Part shown: in pieces, positions 18,901 to 27,610 of the stretch | Layout: each line of letters opens with the position of its first letter | Numbering within the stretch: position 1 is the first letter of the stretch | From: Rhizobium rhizogenes | GTDB lineage: Bacteria; Pseudomonadota; Alphaproteobacteria; Rhizobiales; Rhizobiaceae | DNA length: 64,000 nucleotides | Direction of reading: 5' to 3' | Assembly: GCF_002005205.3 (NCBI RefSeq) | Contig: NZ_CP019701.2 | Location: 2,528,501-2,592,500 of the forward strand | Made by a program: the position numbers and the translations under genes | Notes under the pieces: generated by a model | Seen by the model: only the letters and a program-made list of their open reading frames with translations | The model's database searches: none | Told to the model about the DNA's origin: nothing

Positions 18901-21406
18901 GCAGGATCTGCCAGATCAGCGCGCCGAGCGGATCCATGAAATACCAGCCGAGGATGGAGGCGAAGAACCAGGCGATCGGTGTGAGCGAGCGACGCAGATT
19001 GTCGACCATCTTCCAGCGGCCGATGGCGGTAACGCCACGGGCGCGGTCGAGAATATAGGGCAGGAGCTGCCAGTCGCCACGGGCCCAGCGATGCTGGCGT
19101 GAGACTTCCACCTCATAGCGGGTCGGGAAATCCTCGACCAGTTCCACGTCGGTCACCAGCGCGCAACGCGCAAAGGAGCCCTCGAGCAGATCGTGGCTGA
19201 GAACGGAGTTTTCCTCGATACGGCCCTTCAGCGCCGCCTCGAAGGCATCCACGTCGTAGAGGCCCTTGCCGGTGAAGGTGCCTTCCGAGGTCAGGTCCTG
19301 ATAGACGTCGGAAACGGTGAAGACGTAAGGATCGATACCGCGATTGATCGAAAAGACGCGCTGAAAGACGGAAGCGTCCTTACCTGTCGTCAGCGAGGGC
19401 GTAACGCGCGGTTGCAGCAGGCCGTAACCTTCGACAACACGACCGGAAACAGGATCGATCACCGGACGGTTGATCGGGTGATGCATCTTGCCAACGAGTT
19501 TGGTCACCGCATCGCGCATCAGGCGCGTATCGGCATCCAGCGTCATGACGTATTTGACATCGGCCGGCACGATGTTCGCGCCGCCGAGGAATGTCGTATC
19601 CTTGTCGCCACGCAGCAGCATGTTCAGTTCATGCAGCTTGCCACGCTTGCGCTCCCAGCCCATCCAGCAGCCTTCCGCCGGATTATAGATACGGCGGCGG
19701 TGCAGCAGGTAAAAGCGCGTCTTGCCGTCAAAGGCATAACGGCTGTTCAGCGCCGCAAGCTCGCGCTTGGCATAATCGAGGATCTCAAGATCCTCATCGG
19801 ATTGCTCATATTGCGCATCGCGCCAGTCGCTGACGAGCGAGAAATAAATCTCGCCATGCGGATTGGCGAGATAATGCACCTCGATATTGCGCATCATCTC
19901 GTCAACGCTGTCGCGGCTGGTGAGCATGCAGGGCACGGCAACCAGCGTGCGGGCATCCTGTGGAATGCCGTTCTTGAACTCGTATCCGACCAGCCGGAAC
20001 GGTTTTACGAAGAAGGTGACGAGCGTGTTGAAGAGACCGGTTGCCCCTTCCGAGGCCGGCAATGCGAACATCAGCAGGAAGGCGGTGACGACATACCACG
20101 GCATGCCGGCTTCCGCGAGGAACCAGCCGACCGCCAGCATGGCAAACGCGGTGATCAGAAGCACCGGCGCGGCGATTGCCAGCCAGTTGAACTTGCGCAT
20201 CGAGCGCACGATGTGCTGTGACACCAGCGGCCGGTAACCCAAAGCCTTTTCAAGCTCGAAGCGACGCTGGCCGACAAGCACGGAGCCGACATTGACGCGA
20301 TGGTTTTCATCAGCCCCGGCAGGTGTCTCCGAACGCGCCATTTCGACGGCGGCGCGCGCCACCTCAACTTCGGTCTTGGGGGAGCGACGTGCCAGAAGCT
20401 CGATCGTGTTGCGATAGGTGTTGCGCGAACCGAAATCGAGAACTTCGTAATCTGTCTCCTCGCGCAGAACCTTGTCGATATGGCTGACTTCCTCGAACCA
20501 CACCGACCATTCGGTATCGTCGATTTCGCGCAGGCTCTTGACGATGTTGCCCATCGTCACATTGCCGGACGCCAGACGATTATGTTCCGACATCATGACA
20601 TTTTCGGCATCGGTGCCGGCGGCATGCAGGCGCTCTTCCAGCCAGGCAACGGCAAAGCCCGATGTCTGCGAACCGTTGCGCAGACGATAGAGGAACTGTG
20701 TCGCGAAAGTCGGATCGTCGACCAGTGAATCGACCTGCTTGAGAAGCGCGGCCGACGCCTCGGCATCGTTCAGCCGGATGATCTCGTCGACGACCTCGTT
20801 CGCCTTCTGGCGCATGCGGCGCGAGCGCTCGACGCGAATGGAGATGCGGCGAAGATTTTCAATGAGGACAAAACGGATGATCGACGGCAGTGCCCACAAT
20901 TCGCCGATCTGCAGCGTCTTCGAGGTCTGGTAGCCATCCACCAGCGCCGTCATGTTCTCGCGCGAAACCGTGCTGTGGGTATGGGCGACATAAAGCCAGC
21001 CAAGCGCCATGACCCGCGGGATCGTCACGCCGCCCACCGTCATCGTCGGCAGCTGGCGATAGAATTTGCGCGGAAAATCGCGGCGCACTTCCTGGATCGC
21101 TTCTTCGATGACGTAGTGGTTGTCGAGCAGCCATTCCGCAGCCGGCGTGATCGTCGCGCCATTTTCCGCATCGACGGCCGTCGTGCGGTAGACCCTGAGG
21201 ATTTCCTTCTCGTTCTCGCGGTGACGCTCGAAGAAATCGAATTCCATGAAACCGGGAAGGCTGTCGGCACCGTCGCGGGAAAGCGCGGCACCCGCATCAT
21301 GCAGTTCCTCGATCGTCATATAGGACGCGCGGATCGAATCATTATGATCGATCTGCTTCGTCTCGGAATCACGGGCGGCGGCGGTCGGGGTGATATGAAA
21401 TGACAT
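12911..21406 (-). CDS. chvB: Cyclic beta-1,2-glucan synthase ChvB/NdvB
   Basis: Giant (2831 aa) inner-membrane enzyme that initiates, elongates, cyclises and trims cyclic beta-1,2-glucans from UDP-glucose, supplying ChvA. The N-terminal third holds a processive glycosyltransferase domain with the Asp motif MTLDADTRL and the QHRWARGDWQ (QxxRW) motif, surrounded by several transmembrane helices (for example LLITAFAMLAVGWFL and WFFASILGWYFMDPLGALIW). A central region and a C-terminal glycoside-phosphorylase (GH94-like) domain with GGDWNDGMNRVG control chain length by phosphorolysis. Length matches S. meliloti NdvB. The start is the ATG at 21406 (MSFHITPTAAARDSE) with only a weak Shine-Dalgarno. 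No frameshift is seen across 8.5 kb. Its convergence with chvA is as described for Agrobacterium. Confidence 0.97.
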   Translation of the reverse strand: MSFHITPTAAARDSETKQIDHNDSIRASYMTIEELHDAGAALSRDGADSLPGFMEFDFFERHRENEKEILRVYRTTAVDAENGATITPAAEWLLDNHYVIEEAIQEVRRDFPRKFYRQLPTMTVGGVTIPRVMALGWLYVAHTHSTVSRENMTALVDGYQTSKTLQIGELWALPSIIRFVLIENLRRISIRVERSRRMRQKANEVVDEIIRLNDAEASAALLKQVDSLVDDPTFATQFLYRLRNGSQTSGFAVAWLEERLHAAGTDAENVMMSEHNRLASGNVTMGNIVKSLREIDDTEWSVWFEEVSHIDKVLREETDYEVLDFGSRNTYRNTIELLARRSPKTEVEVARAAVEMARSETPAGADENHRVNVGSVLVGQRRFELEKALGYRPLVSQHIVRSMRKFNWLAIAAPVLLITAFAMLAVGWFLAEAGMPWYVVTAFLLMFALPASEGATGLFNTLVTFFVKPFRLVGYEFKNGIPQDARTLVAVPCMLTSRDSVDEMMRNIEVHYLANPHGEIYFSLVSDWRDAQYEQSDEDLEILDYAKRELAALNSRYAFDGKTRFYLLHRRRIYNPAEGCWMGWERKRGKLHELNMLLRGDKDTTFLGGANIVPADVKYVMTLDADTRLMRDAVTKLVGKMHHPINRPVIDPVSGRVVEGYGLLQPRVTPSLTTGKDASVFQRVFSINRGIDPYVFTVSDVYQDLTSEGTFTGKGLYDVDAFEAALKGRIEENSVLSHDLLEGSFARCALVTDVELVEDFPTRYEVEVSRQHRWARGDWQLLPYILDRARGVTAIGRWKMVDNLRRSLTPIAWFFASILGWYFMDPLGALIWQILLIFSLFVAPTLSLLSGLVPRSTDIVPQAHFHTIWSEIRATNAQVALRIVFIADAACMMTDAIVRSLYRLLVSHKLMLEWRTAASIQSSAQGSIIDYYRQMWHAPVVAMLGLLFAALPGDNAFLIGIPFTLLWVLSPAVAWYVSQSAETEDRLFVSEHVSFELRKIARRTWRYYETFVTPQENHLPPDNFQETPEPIVASRTSPTNIGVYLLSVISARQFGWISFADTLERIENTIQTVEKMEKYRGHLYNWYHTDTLQTLGPRYVSAVDSGNLAGHLIAVSSACRDWAEAPSAHLQGNLDGIGDVAGILRETLKALPDNRKNLRPLHRRLEERIIGFSNALASVKREHEFASIRVINLAVLARDIQKLATNVDHEVKSTQSAEVTRWAQLLVECCESHISDSAIDLTNMEPLRQRLASLRDRSRNLAFSMDFTFLYRKDRRLLSIGYRVESKELDEACYDLLASECRLTSLFAIAKGDLPTEHWYRLGRQVVPIGAQGALVSWSGSMFEYLMPPLVMQERQGGILNQTNNLIVKEQMNHGRRLGTPWGISEAAFNARDHNMNYQYTNFGVPTLGLKRGLGQNAVIAPYASILASQYDPDGALENLDKLRKLGALGQYGFHDAVDFTPTRVPDGKVCAVVYNYYAHHHGMSIAAVANVAFDGVLRELFHSDPVIEAAELLLQEKAPREVPVMSAKYEPETPGKEQADLLRAEVRSIADPAVRDREVVFLSNGHYSTMLTSTGAGYSKWNGQAISRWKADPTEDRWGTFIFLRDTTNGQWWSATAEPRVIEGEKTKTIFTDDKAEFHKTTGDLQSVVECIVATEHDAEGRRITLLNVGSEDRYIEVTSYMEPVIASEDDDNAHPLFSRMFVQTEIGRRGDVIRAWRNRRSPNEPGTVIAHLAADNAGPSRPTEFETDRAKFIGRGRSLREAAAFDTGATLSSTDGFTLDPILSLRRTVRVPAGKKVSVIFWTIAAPSREEVDKAIDRYRHPDAFAHELVHAWTRTQVQMRHVGVTSQQAAAFQHLGRYLTYPDMHLRADSETLKTGLASQRALWPLAISGDFPIFSLRINDDMDMDIAREALSAHEYLRSRGVIFDLVIVNERAASYAQDMQHALDHISEAQRRINPADGGRPHVFSVRRDLMDEETWSALLAASRVVLHVRNGKIVDQINRAVSLFAAHRGPDGTSDAAQARLPVPAFPVAEPVEDAGDLDFWNGFGGFAKNGQEYVVRLNGGQSTPHPWINVVSNENFGFHISGEGAGFSWSRNSRDYQLTPWSNDPVINRPGEAFYVADVETGKLYTPCAALSRDPEALFETRHGLGYSVLTGVADTLEVEVTQTVDREKPVKFSQVIVRNKGTKSRRLKVYAYVEWVLGNNGQKSAPFILSRHDAGSNAIFASNPYSIDYSARTSFLTLDTEASGFTTSRREFIGRFGSAQAPQGIVSGAALSGSTELDGDPCAALMQEIHLKPGEERHMTFILGDADNAEEAEALVKDARKADFQTVLDASKAFWTGFTGQLQVSTPDAGFNHMVNNWLPYQALACRILARTAFYQSSGAFGFRDQLQDTLAFLLYQPDLARKQILRAAGRQFPEGDVQHWWLPLTGAGVRTTISDDVVWLAYAINQYVSATGDAAILDENIPFLKGPALMPGQHDAFFQPETSDRSATLYEHAALALDLAIHRTGENGLPLILGGDWNDGMNRVGVGGKGTSVWLGWFLSGALRDFIEIAEKRGDTDRVGKWASHREKLRNALETAGWDGSYYRRGYFDDGTPLGSASSEECRIDSLGQSWSVLSGEGEEGRSRQAMDAVMEHLVDEKTGIIRLFTPPFSRAPHDPGYIKGYPPGVRENGGQYTHAATWVVLALARQGRAQEAWNCFKLLNPVNHALNAASSETYRVEPYVVTADVYGEGAYAGRGGWSWYTGSAGWLYRAAVEGILGITRTGGKLHVSPSLPEDWSGFSVSITLDGKARNIIVSRKAGTAEVSISVDGKDLAAGDGVISFD

Positions 21407-21981
21407 CGGGCTCGTATTCTGAACTTAAGGGAAACCTGTTCGACTTGACCGGCATTTCGTCCGTGGCGGGAACACGCACGAAAATCGGGCCACGCTATAT
21501 TTATGACTTATCCTGAACCTTCGGTGAACCGGGCCGGGCGCCGGACGGATCGGATCATCCGATGACGGATGTCCGTGGGCGCAGCATCGTGCAGGGCAAT
21601 TTTTCCGAGGTGCCCGCAAAGCAGGAGATCGGCGCAAACAGCGAGTTTCCGGCGACAGGAAAATTTCATCCTGCGGCCCGGCAAAGCCGTTCCAACCGGA
21701 TTTCGCACACTCCCCGACGGCGAAAATTGTTCGCGCAACGCCCGATAGTCCCCCGTTGACAACCTGAAGGGCAACGCGAAACCAAGGAGGCCCGCGCCAC
21801 ATCCGAAAGAAGCTAATGCCCCAGGACGTCAATAGTTCCATGCCACCTGTCGCGGCACGATGCAAGCGCTGAATTTCTGGGTGTTTCGGCACCGGAAACG
21901 CCCCTTACATGGCCCTGCATATGCTGCTATGTCATTTGCCAAAGGCGCCGGAAACAAGCGGCGAAACCCGGGACTTCGAAA
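21407..21981. other. 575-bp divergent intergenic region chvB / M20 hydrolase
   Basis: Presumably holds the promoters of chvB (minus) and the amidohydrolase gene (plus). The open frames here are Arg/Pro/Ser-rich and lack ribosome-binding sites. No tRNA, terminator or repeat is evident. Confidence 0.5.
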
Positions 21982-23160
21982 ATGACCAGACAGACCGCCA
22001 ACGTCACCTCTTTTGCCAACCACATGCCGGATGTGGTGGCGATCCGCCATCACCTGCACCGCCATCCCGAAATCGGCCTTTCCGAATTCAAGACGTCGGA
22101 TTTCATCGCCGAAAAGCTGGTGGAAATGGGCTATGAGGTGACGCGAGGGCTCGCCGGGACCGGCATCGTCGCCACGCTGCGCAATGGCGACAGCACACGC
22201 ACGCTCGGCATCCGTGCTGATATCGACGCCCTGCCGATCCACGAGGAAACCGGGGCGGAATATGCAAGCGCCAATCAGGGTGTAATGCATGCCTGCGGCC
22301 ATGACGGCCACACCGCCATGCTTCTGGGGGCGGCAAAGATCATTGCCGAACGCCGGAATTTCGAGGGAACGCTGCATCTTATCTTCCAGCCCGCGGAAGA
22401 GAATTTCGGCGGCGCGCGCATCATGATCGAGGACGGCCTGTTTGACCGCTTCCCCTGCGATGCGGTTTTTGCCCTGCATAACGATCCCGGCGTGCCCTTC
22501 GGGCAATTCGTGCTGCGCGACGGGCCGATCCTTGCCGCCGTCGACGAGTGCAGGATCACCGTCAACGGTTATGGCGGCCACGGTGCCGAACCGCAGGATG
22601 CGGCAGACCCCATCGTTGCCGGCGCAAGCATCATCATGGCGCTGCAGACCGTGGTGTCCCGCAACATCCATCCGCAACTGTCGGCCGTCGTCACCGTGGG
22701 CGCATTCCACGCCGGTGCGGCGAGCAACGTCATTCCCGAAACGGCAGAGATGCTTCTTACCATCCGCTCCTTCGATGCCGGCGTCCGCGACGAGCTGGAA
22801 AAGCGCATCCGGGCGATAGCGGAAGGTCAAGCGGCGAGCTACGGCATGAGCGTCACCATCGATTACGAGCGCGGCTATAATGCAACCGTCAACCACAAGG
22901 CGGAAACGGACTATGTCGCCGATCTCGCCCGCCGTTTTGCCGGCGCTGAAAAGGTGGCCGAGATGCAGCGCCCGTCCATGGGCGCGGAAGACTTCGCCTA
23001 TATGCTGGAAAAACGGCCCGGCTGTTATTTCTTCCTCGGCACGGCGCGCACCGACAACGACCCGCCGCTGCACCATCCGAAATTCGACTTCAATGACGAC
23101 ATCCTGCCGATCGGAACGGCTTTCTGGGTCGATCTGGCCGAGGATTACCTCAAGGCGTGA
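21982..23160 (+). CDS. M20-family amidohydrolase (hippurate hydrolase/HipO-like)
   Basis: A 392-aa zinc-dependent amidohydrolase. The metal-binding and catalytic motifs of the M20D group are present: RHHLHRHPEIG near the start, GIRADIDALPI, the VMHACGHDGHTAMLLGAA cluster, LIFQPAEENFGGA with the catalytic Glu, and the C-terminal MGAEDFAYML. Relatives hydrolyse N-acyl amino acids, hippurate or indole-acetyl amino acids; the actual substrate is unknown. The start is the ATG at 21982 with a weak ribosome-binding site. It is monocistronic, with a strong terminator 10 bp beyond the stop. Confidence 0.9.
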   Translation: MTRQTANVTSFANHMPDVVAIRHHLHRHPEIGLSEFKTSDFIAEKLVEMGYEVTRGLAGTGIVATLRNGDSTRTLGIRADIDALPIHEETGAEYASANQGVMHACGHDGHTAMLLGAAKIIAERRNFEGTLHLIFQPAEENFGGARIMIEDGLFDRFPCDAVFALHNDPGVPFGQFVLRDGPILAAVDECRITVNGYGGHGAEPQDAADPIVAGASIIMALQTVVSRNIHPQLSAVVTVGAFHAGAASNVIPETAEMLLTIRSFDAGVRDELEKRIRAIAEGQAASYGMSVTIDYERGYNATVNHKAETDYVADLARRFAGAEKVAEMQRPSMGAEDFAYMLEKRPGCYFFLGTARTDNDPPLHHPKFDFNDDILPIGTAFWVDLAEDYLKA

Positions 23161-23168
23161 CAAACAGT

Positions 23169-23203
23169 AAAAGGCCGGTCGGAAGAGCGACCGGCCTTTT
23201 GTT
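23169..23203. terminator. Intrinsic terminator after the M20 hydrolase gene
   Basis: The stem AAAGGCCGGTCG/CGACCGGCCTTTT with a short GAAGAG-type loop is followed by TTTTGTTCT. An A-run on the other side could also serve the minus-strand gene at 23236. Confidence 0.92.
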
Positions 23204-23235
23204 CTCAAGTTACCTGATGGGAAAAGTCGGGAGGA

Positions 23236-23379
23236 TCAGGGAACGAGACCGAGAATAACCGCAGCGACAAAGGCCACGCACACGCCGACAAGAGCCGCAT
23301 GCACGGAATCTCTCCAGTTGCGCGGCGACTGGGGCTGCGAGACAAAGTCTTTTACTTTTCCTGCCTTGGAATAAGACAT
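23236..23379 (-). CDS. Small single-pass membrane protein (47 aa)
   Basis: Read from the ATG at 23379 on the minus strand, preceded by GGGAAGGGAG at good spacing. The product is 47 aa: a basic N-terminus (MSYSKAGKVKDFVSQPQSPR, then NWRDSVH) followed by one transmembrane helix (AALVGVCVAFVAAVILGLVP) ending at the stop. The compact layout, strong ribosome-binding site and terminator just downstream argue for a real gene. I recognise no family. A tail-anchored topology with the N-terminus in the cytoplasm is inferred from the positive charges. Confidence 0.62.
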   Translation of the reverse strand: MSYSKAGKVKDFVSQPQSPRNWRDSVHAALVGVCVAFVAAVILGLVP

Positions 23380-23608
23380 TGTGCACTCCCTTCCCTGTCA
23401 GGCCCGCCGGAGCGGGCAGTGGTTAATTTCAACCAAAGAATAGCTTTATCCCCTACCGTTCCAGTAGAGATAAAATTCCATAAGAAGCGCCAATTGGGAA
23501 AAATAGGGGTCGCCACTTGCCTCCCAACAAGCATCAATCTACCCATCGCGGAATATTAACGCAGCAGGACGGCGTTCGTTCAGCCGAACTGTCCGTGGAC
23601 GGGAAGAG

Positions 23609-24712
23609 ATGACGGATATCGACGCCATCATCATCGGCGCAGGGGTAATCGGGCTTGCGGCGGCCCGTGAGCTTTCAATGCGCGGCCTTTCCGTCATCAT
23701 CCTCGAAAGTGAGAAGGAATTCGGCTCCGCGACCTCCTCCCGCAACAGTGAGGTCATTCACGCCGGGCTCTATTATCCATCTGGAAGCCTCAAGGCCCGC
23801 CTCTGTGTCGAGGGTAAAAAGAAGCTCTATGCCTTCTGTCAAAGCCATGGTGTTGCACACCGCCGCTGCGGCAAGCTCATCGTGGCTGCAGAGGAGGCTG
23901 AGACGGCCCTGCTGGCCGCACTCAAGGACAAGGGTGAGGCGAACGGCTGCGAAGATCTGGAACTGATCGATGGGCATGAGGCGCTTTCGCTCGAACCCGC
24001 CCTCGCCTGCGGGGCAGCCCTGTTTTCGCCCTCAACCGGCATCATCGACAGCCATGGCTATATGCTGGCATTGCTCGGCGAGGCGGAAGACCACGGCGCG
24101 GCTCTTGCCTTGAATGCTCCCTTCGAAAGGGCGGAGCCGATCAGCGAGGGTTTCCGGGTCCATGTCGGTGGCAGGGAGCCCATGAGCCTGACATGCCGGC
24201 TGCTCGTCAATTCCGCCGGCCTCGTCGCACCCATGGTGGCAAAAGAGATCGCGGGATTGCCGGCCCATGCCATTCCGCAGCCGCGTTTTGCCAAGGGCAG
24301 CTATTTTTCGCTGACGGGCAAGTCGCCGTTTTCACGGCTGATCTATCCGGCACCGCACACCCACGGCCTCGGCGTGCATCTCACTCTCGATCTTGCCGGT
24401 CAGGCCCGGTTCGGCCCTGACGTGGAATGGGTCGAGAGCATCGACTACGCCGTCAATCCCCGCCGCATGGAGGGTTTCGGCGAGGCGATCCGCCGCTATT
24501 GGCCGGGCCTTCCCGAGGACGCCCTGATCCCCGCCTATTCCGGCATCAGGCCGAAGATTTCCGGCCCCGACGAACCCGCCATGGATTTCCGTATCGACGG
24601 ACCGGAGACCCACGGACTTGCCGGCCTCGTCAACCTGTTCGGCATCGAAAGCCCCGGCCTCACCGCCTCGCTGGCGATTGCCGCAGAGGTTGCGGCTCGG
24701 CTCAAGGACTGA
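23609..24712 (+). CDS. FAD-dependent oxidoreductase, L-2-hydroxyglutarate oxidase (LhgO)-like
   Basis: A 367-aa flavoprotein of the DAO superfamily. The N-terminal Rossmann motif is [19 protein letters not shown], followed by the family stretch [18 protein letters not shown] and a C-terminal FAD contact [18 protein letters not shown]. The [13 protein letters not shown] and KRCGKL-like segment (RRCGKLIVA) match the L2HGDH/LhgO family, which oxidises L-2-hydroxyglutarate with electrons passed to the membrane. The start is the ATG at 23609 with GGGAAGAG just upstream. It is convergent with the PLP-dependent dehydratase gene, 15 bp between stops. Other L-2-hydroxy acids are possible substrates. 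Confidence 0.85.
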   Translation: MTDIDAIIIGAGVIGLAAARELSMRGLSVIILESEKEFGSATSSRNSEVIHAGLYYPSGSLKARLCVEGKKKLYAFCQSHGVAHRRCGKLIVAAEEAETALLAALKDKGEANGCEDLELIDGHEALSLEPALACGAALFSPSTGIIDSHGYMLALLGEAEDHGAALALNAPFERAEPISEGFRVHVGGREPMSLTCRLLVNSAGLVAPMVAKEIAGLPAHAIPQPRFAKGSYFSLTGKSPFSRLIYPAPHTHGLGVHLTLDLAGQARFGPDVEWVESIDYAVNPRRMEGFGEAIRRYWPGLPEDALIPAYSGIRPKISGPDEPAMDFRIDGPETHGLAGLVNLFGIESPGLTASLAIAAEVAARLKD

Positions 24713-24727
24713 TCTCACGCCGCCGCT

Positions 24728-25702
24728 TCAGCCAAAGCGGGACAGCGCATCCGCCATGATCGCGGGATCGACATTGCCCCCCGAGGCAACCGCAATCACC
24801 GTATCGCTCTCCAGCTCGCGGCCATGAAACAGCGCTGCCGCAAGAGCCACGGCGCCGCCGGGTTCAATGACAATCTTCAGCCGGTTGAAGGCAAGCACCA
24901 TGGCCCGCAACGCTTCCTCATCGGTCACGGCAACGCCTTTTCCGCAAAGCTTGGCCAGAATAGGGAAAGTGATGTTGCCGGGCTGCGGTGTGATGATCGC
25001 ATCACAGATGGAACCGGAAGTCGAAACGTTACGCTCGATCTTGCCCGATGCGAGCGAGCGCGCCACGTCATCGAAATGCTCGGGCTCTGCGGTCCTGACT
25101 TTGTAGGCCGGCGCCTTCGCGGCAAGTGCGAGCGAGATGCCGGATGTAAGGCCGCCGCCCCCGCAGGGCACGAGAACCTCGGCCGCGCCAATCCCCAGTT
25201 CCGCCCCCTGTTCGGCAATCTCAAGCCCCACGGTCCCCTGTCCTGCAATGACAAGCGGCTCGTCGAAGGGCCTGATCAGCGTCAGTCCGCGTTCGCGCGA
25301 CAGGCGATCACCGATGGCGTCGCGATCTTCGTTCACCCGGTCATAAAGCACCACCTCTGCGCCATAGGCACGGGTATTGTCGATTTTGATCTTCGGCGCA
25401 TCCGACGGCATGATGATGACAGCGGGAACGCCATGCAGGCGGGCGGCGAGCGCCACGCCCTGCGCATGGTTGCCGGAGGAAAAGGCGATGACACCCTTGG
25501 CGCGCACCTCCGCCGGCAGGCCGGACACGGCCGACCAGCCGCCGCGAAACTTGAAGGAACCCGTTCTTTGCAGACATTCAGCCTTCACGAACAGCTTTCG
25601 TCCGGCAATTTCGTCCAGAAAAGGTGACGACAGCAATGGTGTCCGCACCGCATGGTTGCCGATACGCTGGCGCGCGGCCTCTATCATTAAAATATCTGTC
25701 AT
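24728..25702 (-). CDS. PLP-dependent serine/threonine dehydratase-like enzyme
   Basis: A 324-aa fold-type II PLP enzyme. The PLP Schiff-base lysine is in the motif RTGSFKFRGG, the cofactor phosphate loop is PCGGGGL, and SSGNHAQGVALAA is the substrate-binding Asn loop. The length without an ACT domain matches catabolic threonine dehydratases, serine racemases and 3-hydroxyaspartate dehydratases, so this is unlikely to be the allosteric biosynthetic IlvA. It lies just outside the sugar-acid island, separated from it by the terminator at 25774. Substrate is not determinable from sequence. Confidence 0.87.
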   Translation of the reverse strand: MTDILMIEAARQRIGNHAVRTPLLSSPFLDEIAGRKLFVKAECLQRTGSFKFRGGWSAVSGLPAEVRAKGVIAFSSGNHAQGVALAARLHGVPAVIIMPSDAPKIKIDNTRAYGAEVVLYDRVNEDRDAIGDRLSRERGLTLIRPFDEPLVIAGQGTVGLEIAEQGAELGIGAAEVLVPCGGGGLTSGISLALAAKAPAYKVRTAEPEHFDDVARSLASGKIERNVSTSGSICDAIITPQPGNITFPILAKLCGKGVAVTDEEALRAMVLAFNRLKIVIEPGGAVALAAALFHGRELESDTVIAVASGGNVDPAIMADALSRFG

Positions 25703-25773
25703 GCCCTGTCCCTGTAACGCGGATTCGGGGATACATTAGGAGGTCGCAATCAATTACGAAACCACCCGGAAAA

Positions 25774-25806
25774 GAAAAATCCCCGGACGCAGCCGGGGAT
25801 TTTTCT
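25774..25806. terminator. Intrinsic terminator ending the leftward sugar-acid operon
   Basis: The perfect stem AAAAATCCCCGG/CCGGGGATTTTT with a 6-nt loop lies 11 bp beyond the dehydratase stop on the minus strand. It is symmetric and marks the left border of the 25.8-36.3 kb catabolic island. Confidence 0.93.
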
Positions 25807-25816
25807 CCATTCTCGC

Positions 25817-27601
25817 TCAGTGATTATGCCGGGGCATCTTCTCGGCGATCCTGCGGAAATCCGCAGCCCCTTCCAGAACCGCGCCATCCGAAAGCTGGGT
25901 CACCGATTGACGGTAGATACGCTGCCAGGGCGTTGCATCCGCCGGTACAGCAGGAATGCCGTCGGCCTTGCGCGCTTCCAGTTCCGCCTCCGGCACCAGC
26001 GCATTGCACTCACCTTTGTTGAAGTCGATGCGGATCACATCGCCGGTGCGCAACCATGCCAGCCCGCCGCCAGCCGCACTTTCCGGCGAGGCGTTGAGGA
26101 TTGACGGGCTGTCGGCCGTTCCCGATTGCCGCCCGTCGCCGATTGTCGGCAGGCTGGTAATACCTTTTTTCAACAGCGCATCCGGCGGCTGCATGTTGAC
26201 GACCTCAGCCGAACCTGGCCAGCCGAGCGGACCGGCTCCGCGAATGACAAGGATGGTGCGCTCATCGATATCCAGCGCCGGGTCGTTGATGCGGGCGTGA
26301 TAGTCTTCCGAACCATCGAAAACAACGCATTTACCCTCGAAAATCCCCTCGCGGCCCGGCTCGCTCAGATAACGTTGCCGGAATTCCGCCGAAATCACGC
26401 TCGTCTTCATGATGGCAAAGTCGAACAGATTGCCCTTGAGAACCAGGAAACCGGCCCGTTCCTTGAGCGGCCTGTCGTAAGGCAGGATCACGTCGCGGTC
26501 AGTCGATTCCCGCCCTTCGAGATTTTCCGCCATAGTCCTGCCGGTCACGGTCGGACAGTTTCCGTCGAGCCTGCCGGCCTGCAGAAGCTCCCACATGATG
26601 GCGGGCGTGCCGCCGGCGCGGTGGTATTTCTCACCCAGCCATTTGCCGGCCGGCTGAACGTTGGCCAGCAGCGGAATGTCGTAACCGTGGACCTGCCAGT
26701 CCTCCTCGCGAAGTTCAACACCGGCATGTTTGGCCATTGCCGCCAGATGCGGCTGGGCGTTGGTGGAACCGCCAATCGCCGAATTGACGCGGATCGCGTT
26801 CAAAAACGCCTCGCGCGTCATGATATCGGAAGGCTTGATGTTCTCGACAACCAGTTCGACGGCGCGGCGCCCGGTGCGATAGGCCATCTGGCCGCGTTCA
26901 CGGTAAGCGGCCGGGATCGCGCCACAGCCGGTGAGCGACATGCCGAGCGCCTCCGCCATGGCGTTCATGGTGGAAGCGGTGCCCATGGTGTTGCAATGGC
27001 CGACGGAAGGAGCGGATTCGAGCGCCGCCTGCAGAAACTCCTCACGGGTGATTTCACCGGCGCCGTATTTGCGGCGCATGCGCCAGATCACCGTGCCGGA
27101 ACCAACCAGATCGCCGTCGTGATAACCGTCGAGCATCGGGCCGCCGGAAAGGACAATGGCCGGAATATCCACCGTGCTTGCCGCCATCAGCGCTGAAGGC
27201 GTGGTCTTGTCGCAGCCCGTGGTCAGAACGACGCCGTCGAGCGGATAACCGTAGAGCACTTCCACGAGGCTGAGATACGCAAGATTGCGGTCAAGCGCCG
27301 CCGTCGGGCGCTTGCAGTTTTCGAACATCGGATGGGTCGGAAACTCGATGGGAATGCCGCCCGCATCGCGGATACCGTCCCGCACCCGCTTGACCAGTTC
27401 CACATGGACGCGGTTGCAGGGCGTCAGATCGCTGCCGCTCTGGGCGATGCCGATGACCGGCTTGCCGGAACGCAGCTCCTCCGGCGTCACACCATAATTC
27501 ATGAAGCGCTCCAGATAGAGCGCTGTCATGTCGAGATGGTCGGGATTGTCGAACCAGTCCTGGGATCGCAGGCGGCGCATGGGTGCCTTGTCGTCGCTCA
27601 T
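25817..27601 (-). CDS. IlvD/Edd-family sugar-acid dehydratase (pentonate/hexonate dehydratase)
   Basis: A 594-aa Fe-S dehydratase that would remove water from an aldonate to give a 2-keto-3-deoxy acid. Cluster cysteines are visible in [23 protein letters not shown] and [26 protein letters not shown] and the Gly/Ser-rich C-terminus are typical. The N-terminal [22 protein letters not shown] and overall length match L-arabinonate/D-xylonate dehydratases of Rhizobium and Caulobacter better than biosynthetic IlvD. It is the last gene of a three-gene leftward operon, 9 bp after the preceding stop. The exact aldonate is not determined; genomic context (XylX-like enzyme, TRAP importer) supports sugar-acid catabolism. 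Confidence 0.88.
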   Translation of the reverse strand: MSDDKAPMRRLRSQDWFDNPDHLDMTALYLERFMNYGVTPEELRSGKPVIGIAQSGSDLTPCNRVHVELVKRVRDGIRDAGGIPIEFPTHPMFENCKRPTAALDRNLAYLSLVEVLYGYPLDGVVLTTGCDKTTPSALMAASTVDIPAIVLSGGPMLDGYHDGDLVGSGTVIWRMRRKYGAGEITREEFLQAALESAPSVGHCNTMGTASTMNAMAEALGMSLTGCGAIPAAYRERGQMAYRTGRRAVELVVENIKPSDIMTREAFLNAIRVNSAIGGSTNAQPHLAAMAKHAGVELREEDWQVHGYDIPLLANVQPAGKWLGEKYHRAGGTPAIMWELLQAGRLDGNCPTVTGRTMAENLEGRESTDRDVILPYDRPLKERAGFLVLKGNLFDFAIMKTSVISAEFRQRYLSEPGREGIFEGKCVVFDGSEDYHARINDPALDIDERTILVIRGAGPLGWPGSAEVVNMQPPDALLKKGITSLPTIGDGRQSGTADSPSILNASPESAAGGGLAWLRTGDVIRIDFNKGECNALVPEAELEARKADGIPAVPADATPWQRIYRQSVTQLSDGAVLEGAADFRRIAEKMPRHNH

Positions 27602-27610
27602 GAGATCGCC

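Noticed and set aside
15653-19102. 1149-codon plus-strand open frame opposite chvB
   Set aside because: Shadow of a GC-rich gene: Arg/His/Gln-rich, no domain, no ribosome-binding site, while the antisense ChvB frame is fully conserved in motifs.
21425-21892. Minus-strand open frame upstream of chvB
   Set aside because: Cys/Arg/Pro-rich, no start context and no recognisable domain; treated as promoter region.
24728-25702. Call as biosynthetic threonine dehydratase IlvA
   Set aside because: No ACT regulatory domain; length fits catabolic dehydratase or racemase types.
25817-27601. Call as biosynthetic dihydroxy-acid dehydratase IlvD
   Set aside because: Operon context (sugar-acid enzymes, TRAP importer, GntR) and N-terminal sequence fit the aldonate dehydratase branch better.
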